This document shows, one piece after another, positions 16,820 to 23,079 of a stretch of 64,000 bases of DNA. The first letter of the stretch is position 1; each line of letters begins with the position of its first letter. The translations under genes were made by a program, and so were the position numbers. This stretch comes from Silvibacterium dinghuense (GTDB lineage: Bacteria > Acidobacteriota > Terriglobia > Terriglobales > Acidobacteriaceae): contig NZ_SDMK01000003.1 of assembly GCF_004123295.1 (NCBI RefSeq), positions 372,001-436,000 of the forward strand. Direction: 5' to 3'. The notes under the pieces are model-generated. The model saw nothing but the letters and a program-made list of their open reading frames with translations, did not search any database and was not told the DNA's origin.

Positions 16820-17536
16820 ATGACTGCCCGGACCTCTCCCGCGAAACATTCCACTGCCGCCAGCCGCCCTGTGCTGTCCAATATCCGCATCGTCCTTGCG
16901 GACGATCATCCTGTCGTCCGTATCGGCGTCCGCAACATGCTCCAGATCGACGAGGGCTTCGATGTTGTAGGAGACGCCGGAGACGGCGATGAAGCCATCA
17001 CGCAGACACTCGAGCTGCTTCCCGACATTCTCCTGCTCGACCTCAACATGCCGCGCCTTCCCGGCCTCGAGGCGATGCGCTCCATCATGAGCGGCTCGCC
17101 GGCGGTCAAGATCATCCTGCTCACCAGCACGGTCACCCCGCAGCAGATCATCGAGGCGCTGCAGATCGGCGCACGCGGCATCGTCCTCAAGGATGCGCTT
17201 ACGGATCATCTGACCAGCGCCATCCGTACCGTGATCTCCGGTGACTATTGGATCGGCGGCAAGCGTGTCGTCAACCTGGTCCAGGCGCTGCATGAACTCA
17301 CCAAGCAGGCCGCTGTTCCTGAGCGCAAGACCTTCGGCCTCACCCCGCGTGAGATGGACGTCGTCGGCTGCATCGTCGAGGGGTGCAGCAACCGTGATAT
17401 CGCCAAGCAGTTCACTCTCAGCGAAGAGACTGTGAAGCGCCACCTCTCCAATATCTTCGACAAGACCGGTGTCTCGACACGGCTCGAGCTGGCCATGTTT
17501 GCCATCGCTCACCATTTGGTTGCCCCGCAACTGTAA
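16820..17536 (+). CDS. NarL/FixJ-type response regulator
   Basis: 238 residues. The receiver domain follows an N-terminal extension of about 20 residues: acidic pair Asp28-Asp29, phosphoacceptor Asp74 (LLLDLNMPRLPG), Lys124 (VLKDAL). The C-terminal LuxR-type helix-turn-helix (about 175-230) has GLTPREMDVVGCIVEGCSNRDIAKQ and SEETVKRHLSNIFDKTGVSTRLELA. It is a DNA-binding activator or repressor with unknown targets, probably co-transcribed with the REC-Hpt gene 13 nt upstream. Confidence 0.95.
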   Translation: MTARTSPAKHSTAASRPVLSNIRIVLADDHPVVRIGVRNMLQIDEGFDVVGDAGDGDEAITQTLELLPDILLLDLNMPRLPGLEAMRSIMSGSPAVKIILLTSTVTPQQIIEALQIGARGIVLKDALTDHLTSAIRTVISGDYWIGGKRVVNLVQALHELTKQAAVPERKTFGLTPREMDVVGCIVEGCSNRDIAKQFTLSEETVKRHLSNIFDKTGVSTRLELAMFAIAHHLVAPQL

Positions 17537-17786
17537 CTTTTCCTGTTCTTTTTGTGCCAGCCGCAGTTCTCCCGTGACGATCAGCCAGACGACCCATGTC
17601 TGGCTATCTCCATCCTTCTTCCCTGCATCCATCTTTAGCGAATGGCCAGGAATCAATGGCTGATCGGCGCGATCCCAGCGTCGTCATTCCCGCGCAGTCT
17701 GCGCGATTTTCTGCGCTCTCACAGCGCAGCAGGAAGATGGATCCTCCTGGGCAGATTCCCTGGGTGGATCGAGGAACGGATCGACG

Positions 17787-19412
17787 ATGAAATACACACT
17801 CTCGCTTGTAGTTCTCGCCTGCGCCGCCACCGTGGCCGGCGCCCAGGAAGCCAACCCGACTTCCACCATGCAGTGGCCGCAGTCGCAGCAGAAGACACAG
17901 CCGGAGGCCCGAATCGAAGGCGGCATTCCGGTGTACAAGGTCACGGTAATCGGCCGGGATATTCCCGCGATCAATTACTTCCACCGCAGCGGTTCCACAA
18001 AGATCGGTTTCGACGGCACCCCCCTGCTGCCTCGCGCCAAAGGCTCCGCAGTGGTAGAAAGCCGCCGCGGGCGCATGGTCATCGACGCAAAGTTTGAAGG
18101 CCTGGTACCGGCCAACAGCTTCGGCGTGGAATATCTCACCTATGTTCTATGGGCGATCACGCCGGAAGGCCGTCCGGTGAACCTCGGCGAGATTCTGCCG
18201 CAGGGCTCGAAGAGTGCGATTACCGTCACGACCAACCTGCAGGCGTATGGACTGATCATCACAGCCGAGCCGTACTACGCGGTAACCATGCCCAGCGATG
18301 TGGTGGTAATGCAGAACTACGCGCTGCCCGACAAGACACAGGGCATCCTCGAGCAGGTGAATGCGCATTACCTGCTGCTGCCTCGCGGCGCTTACACGCA
18401 GACGGCTGGACAGCATGCGGTTCCGCGGCCGATTACGCGCAACGAACGCTCGCCGCTTGAGCTTTACGAGGCGATCAATGCGGTGCAGATCGCCGAAGCC
18501 CAGGGCGCGGACAAGTATGCTCCGGATATTCTTGCCACGGCCAAGCAGGCGCTGCAGAATGCCCAGGATTTCGACGAGCGCAAGAAGGATCAGAAGCAGG
18601 TCATTACTTATGCGCGTGAAGCGGTGCAGGCCTCCGAGGATGCGCGCCTGACCTCGATCCGCAAGATGAAGGCGGAGCAGGACGAACAGCAGCGGATCGC
18701 TGCGCAGAACGCCAAGGATCAGGCGGCACAGAGCGCCCTGGCAGCGCAACAGGCTGCGGCGCAACAAGCGGAAGCGGAAGCGCGCGCTGCAGAGGCAGAG
18801 GCTGCGGCAGAAAAGGCCAAGGCGGAACAGGCTGCGGCGCAGCATCAGGCGCAACAGGCCAACGACCAGACCGAGCAGATGCGCGAACGGCTGAAGGATC
18901 AGCTGAACGCGGTGCTGCAGACACGCGAGACCGCCCGCGGCCTGATCGTGAACATGTCCGACGTGCTTTTCGACTTCGGCAAGTACACCTTGAAGCCGGA
19001 AGCGCGCGAGAAGCTGGCCAAGGTCTCAGGCATCCTGCTCGCCTACCCTGGACTCACGCTGCAGGTGGAGGGCTACACGGATAATGTCGGCTCGGATGAA
19101 TACAACCAGAAGCTTTCCGAGCAGCGCGCCGACGGGGTTCGCGACTATCTGGTGAGCCAGGGCGTGGCGCAGGGCAATATCAGCGCTACGGGCTATGGCA
19201 AGACGAATCCGGTTGCGGATAATTCCACCGCCGCAGGCCGTGCCCAGAACCGCCGCGTGCAGCTGGTCGTCTCCGGCAATGCCATCGGCGTGCAGCAATC
19301 GGCTCCTACCCCGGGCGGCGACACGACGCAGCAGCCACCGGCACAACCTCAGCAACAGCAGCCTCAGCCGCAACCGAATGCAACGGGGGTCTCAAACGAG
19401 CCGCAGATGTAG
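17787..19412 (+). CDS. OmpA-family outer membrane protein with coiled-coil linker
   Basis: 541 residues. Signal peptide MKYTLSLVVLACAATVAGAQ. Residues about 40-220 form a beta-rich domain (VYKVTVIGRDIPAINYFHRSG). Residues about 225-375 are a long Ala/Gln/Glu helix with many QAAAQQAEAEARAAEAEA-type repeats that may span the periplasm. The OmpA peptidoglycan-binding domain follows at about 385-500: VLFDFGKYTLKPEAREKL, LQVEGYTDNVGSDEYNQKLSEQRA, ATGYGKTNPVADNSTAAGRAQNRRVQL. The tail is Pro/Gln-rich. It likely anchors the outer membrane to the cell wall. A U-rich terminator follows. Confidence 0.93.
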   Translation: MKYTLSLVVLACAATVAGAQEANPTSTMQWPQSQQKTQPEARIEGGIPVYKVTVIGRDIPAINYFHRSGSTKIGFDGTPLLPRAKGSAVVESRRGRMVIDAKFEGLVPANSFGVEYLTYVLWAITPEGRPVNLGEILPQGSKSAITVTTNLQAYGLIITAEPYYAVTMPSDVVVMQNYALPDKTQGILEQVNAHYLLLPRGAYTQTAGQHAVPRPITRNERSPLELYEAINAVQIAEAQGADKYAPDILATAKQALQNAQDFDERKKDQKQVITYAREAVQASEDARLTSIRKMKAEQDEQQRIAAQNAKDQAAQSALAAQQAAAQQAEAEARAAEAEAAAEKAKAEQAAAQHQAQQANDQTEQMRERLKDQLNAVLQTRETARGLIVNMSDVLFDFGKYTLKPEAREKLAKVSGILLAYPGLTLQVEGYTDNVGSDEYNQKLSEQRADGVRDYLVSQGVAQGNISATGYGKTNPVADNSTAAGRAQNRRVQLVVSGNAIGVQQSAPTPGGDTTQQPPAQPQQQQPQPQPNATGVSNEPQM

Positions 19413-19443
19413 ACATGGCTTCTCTTTCTTCGGAACAAGAATG

Positions 19444-19470
19444 GCCGCCCTCCATGGGCGGCTTTCTTTT
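19444..19470 (+). terminator. Intrinsic terminator of the OmpA-family gene
   Basis: A 7-bp perfect stem, GCCGCCC (19444-19450) and GGGCGGC (19456-19462), with loop TCCAT, followed by TTTCTTTT. It lies 32 nt after the stop codon. Confidence 0.9.
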
Positions 19471-19524
19471 ACGCAAGGCTGCGTCTCATAGAGGGTGTAT
19501 CCCCATAGAGCCATTCCGCAAATT

Positions 19525-19718
19525 GTCATTTCGACCGGAGCAGGACCGATTTCTTGTCCTGCGGAGTGGAGAAACCTGCGGTTCTGCTGCGCGCAGGGCG
19601 AATGTGCCTTCGGCCTCCGCTTCCGTTGGTCGCGAGCTAAACAAAACCGCAGGTTCCTCCACTGCGCTGCGCTCCGGTCGGAATGACAAAGGGAGAGGGA
19701 GGCTCCGGTCGGGATGAC
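19525..19718. repeat. Imperfect palindromic REP-like element with an extra terminal half
   Basis: Outer arms are at 19525-19541 (GTCATTTCGACCGGAGC) and 19671-19687, complementary at 16 of 17 bases. Inner arms at 19566-19583 (GTGGAGAAACCTGCGGTT) and 19645-19662 are complementary at 17 of 18. A third copy of the outer arm, GCTCCGGTCGGGATGAC, sits at 19702-19718. Both open frames across it are incidental. The layout is that of a mobile palindromic repeat in non-coding DNA. Confidence 0.8.
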
Positions 19719-19816
19719 AAGACGGTGGTAAGTTTTTACTTCCAATGCCGCTATCTATGGATACGTCCTAGCGCCGCACTGTCATCCAGGGATGTATATC
19801 CCTCGCAGGAGTTCGC

Positions 19817-20002
19817 ATGCGCATCGCTTTTCCTGGCCTGGGCAGCATGGGCATCCCCATTGGCCGCCATCTTATTTCGCGCCTCTTCCGTGAAGCCGCA
19901 GAGCATGCCGGTGTCGCTACGCCGCTGGCCGATGCCTTTGCCGATAACTTTCGCCGGGCCATCGACGCCGATATGCAGGATGCCGACTGGGCCTCGGGCT
20001 AG
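19817..20002 (+). pseudogene. Remnant of a beta-hydroxyacid dehydrogenase (3-hydroxyisobutyrate dehydrogenase type)
   Basis: A 61-codon frame. Its first ~20 residues, MRIAFPGLGSMGIPIGRHLI, are the start of a Rossmann beta-hydroxyacid dehydrogenase (GLGSMG dinucleotide motif). The rest, REAAEHAGVATPLADAFADNFRRA...QDADW, resembles the extreme C-terminus of the same family (AEEAGVPLPL... and D-x-DW). About 220-230 central residues, including the catalytic lysine region, are missing. The two ends are joined in frame with a normal stop. It is best read as an internally deleted gene relic next to a repeat element; any function would be new. Confidence 0.75.
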
Positions 20003-20081
20003 TATCGCTTTGTGCGCGAAACGACCGGGCCTGAGATCTGAACACACGCAACTGGATCGAATGGGAGCTTACGATACATCC

Positions 20082-20870
20082 ATGGGAAATCTGAACGGGA
20101 AGATTGTCTTTATCACCGGAGCCAGCGCCGGCATTGGCGCGGCTACCGCCTTCGCCTTCGCGCGGGAGGGCGCGCGCCTGCTGCTCGCCGCCCGCCGTCG
20201 TGACCGCCTCGAATCACTTGCGGCAGAACTGAAGCAGGCCGGGGCCGCCGATGTACACACCGTGGCTCTGGATGTCCGCAACCGCGCCGCCGTTGCCTCC
20301 ACCATCGAGGCGCTGCCCTCTGACTGGAAGGCTATCGATGTGCTGGTGAACAATGCCGGACTCAGCCGGGGCCTCGAGAAGCTCTATGTGGGCAACATCG
20401 AGGACTGGGAGGAAATGATCGACACGAACGTGAAGGGGCTGCTCTATGTGACACGCGCCGTCGTTCCGGGCATGGTCGAGCGCAACAGCGGGCATGTGAT
20501 CAATCTGGGCTCCACAGCCGGCGATCAGACCTACCCCAACGGAGCCGTCTACTGCGCGACCAAGGCAGCCGAGCGCGCCATCAACGACGGGTTGCGCCAG
20601 GATCTTCTCGGCACCGCGGTGCGCGTGACCACCGTCGATCCGGGCATGGTCGAAACCGACTTCAGCCTTGTCCGCTTCCACGGCGATTCTGAGCGTGCCG
20701 CAAAGGTCTACCAGGACCTCACGCCGCTGACGCCCGAAGATGTTGCCGAGACTATCGTCTGGACAGCCGCGCGGCCGGCGCACGTCAACATCGCGCGCGT
20801 GCTGATGACTTCGATCGACCAGGCCAATTCCCTGCTCTTCAACCGCAGACAGCAGACCGGGCTGCGATAG
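20082..20870 (+). CDS. Short-chain dehydrogenase/reductase (YdfG-like)
   Basis: 262 residues. The Rossmann motif TGASAGIG is at about 13-20, a structural NNAG at about 93-96, catalytic Ser in LGSTAGDQ and the YxxxK pair in YCATKAAE (Tyr and Lys near 155 and 159). PGMVETDFSLVRFHGD lies in the substrate loop. It resembles the YdfG/serine 3-dehydrogenase branch that reduces 3-oxo or 3-hydroxy acids with NADP. ATG 20082 (MGNLNGKIVF) is favoured because the SDR fold starts there; ATG 20061 would add seven residues. The larger frame to 19683 runs through repeat DNA and the pseudogene and is not coding. Confidence 0.9.
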   Translation: MGNLNGKIVFITGASAGIGAATAFAFAREGARLLLAARRRDRLESLAAELKQAGAADVHTVALDVRNRAAVASTIEALPSDWKAIDVLVNNAGLSRGLEKLYVGNIEDWEEMIDTNVKGLLYVTRAVVPGMVERNSGHVINLGSTAGDQTYPNGAVYCATKAAERAINDGLRQDLLGTAVRVTTVDPGMVETDFSLVRFHGDSERAAKVYQDLTPLTPEDVAETIVWTAARPAHVNIARVLMTSIDQANSLLFNRRQQTGLR

Positions 20871-20882
20871 AGCAGAACTGTA

Positions 20883-20913
20883 TTTCTCCGGGCTGCAACG
20901 ATGCCCGGAGAAA
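20883..20913. terminator. Bidirectional hairpin between convergent genes
   Basis: A perfect 11-bp stem, TTTCTCCGGGC (20883-20893) and GCCCGGAGAAA (20903-20913), with a 9-nt loop. It lies between the SDR stop and the convergent small gene. The U-rich ends are within the stem and no extended U-tract follows, so efficiency is uncertain. Confidence 0.65.
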
Positions 20914-20927
20914 CATTACAGCGACGG

Positions 20928-21167
20928 TTACTCCAGCTCCTTGAGCCGCGCTTCGATCTCTGCAAGCGCAGCCTCGAGCGCTGCCCGACGGTGCGGGCTG
21001 GAGGTCCGTTGATCGAGAATCCGCTCCCGCTGCAGCTCCAGCTCCTGCTGCTGCCGTTTGCGGTGAGCCTCGGCCGCTGCCAGTTCACTCTTCGACTTCA
21101 CAGGCTCGGCGGTTGCTTTCTCCGCCACCTGATCCTCTATTGATTTGCTTTCCCATCCACGCGCCAT
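20928..21167 (-). CDS. Small coiled-coil hypothetical protein
   Basis: 79 residues, highly charged and Glu/Gln/Arg-rich. A long helix runs from about residue 25 (SELAAAEAHRKRQQQELELQRERIL) to the end (AALEAALAEIEARLKELE), with heptad-like leucines. No signal peptide or membrane segment is seen. The helical bias, the terminator between it and the convergent SDR, and non-overlap with other genes support that it is real. Function unknown. Confidence 0.65.
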   Translation of the reverse strand: MARGWESKSIEDQVAEKATAEPVKSKSELAAAEAHRKRQQQELELQRERILDQRTSSPHRRAALEAALAEIEARLKELE

Positions 21168-21177
21168 ATCTTCATGC

Positions 21178-21292
21178 TAGAGCATTTCTCCTGATACTGT
21201 GCTCTTACTCATGGCATGCGGTGCTGTTTTCCCTGCCAGAAAACAGCATCCAGTGTTGTGCGATCGCTCACATCTTCAGGAGAAATGCTCTA
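21178..21292. repeat. 115-bp palindromic element, copy 1
   Basis: Outer arms TAGAGCATTTCTCCTGA (21178-21194) and TCAGGAGAAATGCTCTA (21276-21292) are perfectly complementary over 17 bp. An inner hairpin has TGCTGTTTTC (21222-21231) paired with GAAAACAGCA (21239-21248). The interior is homologous to that of the element at 25301-25414, but arms and stem differ in sequence while remaining paired. It sits between divergent genes. Confidence 0.85.
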
Positions 21293-21367
21293 CCGCCTGC
21301 GGTCCGCATCTGCGCCCTGATCCGCGCATCTTATGCCTGAATACGTCCTTTTCGGAATGGAGTCCCC

Positions 21368-22375
21368 ATGAAAGTCTGGCAAATCCCCGCCTTCGGCATC
21401 GATCATCTTCAGCTCGTCGAACGCGCCGCCCTCACGCCCGGTCCCGGCCAGGTCGCCGTCCGTGTGCATGCAGTCTCGCTCAACTACCGCGATCTGCTCA
21501 TCACCCTCGGTCTCTACAATCCGAAGCTTGCCCTGCCGCGTATCCCCTGCTCGGATGGCGCCGGAGAGGTCACGGCCGTCGGGGAAGGCGTGACCCGCTT
21601 CAAGGTCGGGGACCGGGTTGCCGGCATCTTCATGCAGCACTGGATCGACGGGCCGGCGGATGCGGCCAAGCAGCGGGGCGCTCTCGGTGGAGATATCGAT
21701 GGCATGCTCGCCGAATCCGTCCTCCTCGACCAGAACGGCCTCGTCCCCATCCCTGACCATCTCTCCTGGGAAGAAGCCTCCACACTGCCCTGCGCCGCCG
21801 TCACTGCCTGGAATGCGGTCGTTCATGCCGGGAGGGTGAAACCGGGCGATACGGTCGTGATCCAGGGGACGGGCGGCGTCTCGATCTTTGCCCTGCAGTT
21901 TGCGAAGCTGCTCGGTGCGCGCGTGCTCGGCACCTCGGGCAGCGACGAAAAGCTGGCCCGCGCAAAAGCACTCGGGCTCGATGCAGGGGTGAACTATCGC
22001 CAACACGAAGACTGGGCGAAGTGGGTCCTCGAGGAGACCGGAGGGAGCGGCGCCGACCTGGTGGTCGAGGTGGGCGGAGCAGGCACTTTTGCCCAATCGC
22101 TGAAGGCGGTGCGCGTGGGCGGACATATCGCCCAGATCGGCATTCTTTCGCAGTCGGCCGAGCCGATCCAGATCGCCCCCATGCTGCATAAGCAGGTGCA
22201 TTTGCAGGGCATTTATGTGGGCTCCCGCGCCGACTTTGAAGAGATGAATCGCGCCATCACCCTCCACCGGCTTCAGCCGATTGTCGACAAGACTTTCTCT
22301 TTCGATCAGGCGCCGGCAGCGTTCGCTCTTATGCAGAGTGCCGCCCACTTCGGGAAGATCGTCATCCGCAACTGA
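21368..22375 (+). CDS. MDR-superfamily NAD(P)-dependent alcohol dehydrogenase/quinone oxidoreductase
   Basis: 335 residues. The GroES-like N-terminal domain holds VSLNYRDLLITLGLY (about 38-52) and IPCSDGAGEVTAVGEGVTRFKVGDRV. The Rossmann domain holds VVIQGTGGVSIFALQFAKLLGA (about 162-183) and LGLDAGVNYRQHEDW. The catalytic zinc ligands of classical alcohol dehydrogenases are not arranged in the usual GHE and Cys-cluster form, so it is probably zinc-free and related to quinone oxidoreductase/enoyl reductase. The 17-bp palindromic element lies in its upstream region. Substrate unknown. Confidence 0.9.
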   Translation: MKVWQIPAFGIDHLQLVERAALTPGPGQVAVRVHAVSLNYRDLLITLGLYNPKLALPRIPCSDGAGEVTAVGEGVTRFKVGDRVAGIFMQHWIDGPADAAKQRGALGGDIDGMLAESVLLDQNGLVPIPDHLSWEEASTLPCAAVTAWNAVVHAGRVKPGDTVVIQGTGGVSIFALQFAKLLGARVLGTSGSDEKLARAKALGLDAGVNYRQHEDWAKWVLEETGGSGADLVVEVGGAGTFAQSLKAVRVGGHIAQIGILSQSAEPIQIAPMLHKQVHLQGIYVGSRADFEEMNRAITLHRLQPIVDKTFSFDQAPAAFALMQSAAHFGKIVIRN

Positions 22376-22518
22376 GTTTTCCACATCTGGACCGGCTCTT
22401 TCGCGCCTCTCCCTGGCCGTTCCGTGGCATCTTATGAAGCGCGTGGTTCGCCCCCATCCGCCACGCTTCTGCCAGGCAGAAGCGTGGTGGTTACCCAGCC
22501 CACGGGAGGCCGGAATCC

Positions 22519-22818
22519 ATGAATGTGCTTCGCAGCACTGCCAATTTTTTCAGCGAAATCTGCTTTGGTTGCGCCCACGAACGGCTCAGCCGCCCTTTTA
22601 CCCTTGAGGATCAGTGCTACATGGTCTGCCTGCAATGCGGCACGCATGTGCCCTATTCGCAGGAGAGCATGCGGCCTCTCACCAGCCGCGAACTCCGCCG
22701 GATGAAGGCGGTCCTTGGGGAAAGGCGCCAGGTTATGCCAATGGAATCGGATACAGGCCAGGCGCAGATCGCCGGGGATAAGCTCTTCGGGGATAAGAAC
22801 AACTCGACGGCAGCCTGA
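22519..22818 (+). CDS. Small zinc-ribbon-like protein
   Basis: 99 residues with two CxxC knuckles: CFGCAHERLSRPFT and CLQCGTHVPYS, separated by about 20 residues, forming a rubredoxin/zinc-ribbon fold near the N-terminus. The remainder is charged (RELRRMKAVLGERRQ) and Asn/Asp-rich. The two knuckles imply a real gene despite its size. It may bind nucleic acid or a protein partner. It is similar in type, not in sequence, to the zinc protein at 50802. Function unknown. Confidence 0.75.
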   Translation: MNVLRSTANFFSEICFGCAHERLSRPFTLEDQCYMVCLQCGTHVPYSQESMRPLTSRELRRMKAVLGERRQVMPMESDTGQAQIAGDKLFGDKNNSTAA

Positions 22819-23079
22819 GGTTCTCTTTCTACCTCTCAGTGTGGTCATTCTTCCACAGCTAGTTCCGCCCAGGAGCGGGCTGTCTCCCGGGAGTGGCATC
22901 CGCCATGGAATCTGGGGCGGCACAGGGCTTTCCACGGCTGCTGCATTCCTGAAAAAGGAAAGAAACGCATTCATTCTGCAATTGAGCGAGAGGTTGCGCT
23001 TCCATTTCTACAGCTTTCCAAAAGAGTCCCCGTCTAAAATACGGTCAAGGGCAGCGTTTTTGTTGTCCGAAAGCAAGAC

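Noticed and set aside
17683-17740. GTCATTCCCG and GC-rich inverted repeats upstream of the OmpA-family gene, resembling the repeat arm at 19525.
   Set aside because: The similarity to the repeat is short and the arms do not pair over its length; no support as a repeat copy.
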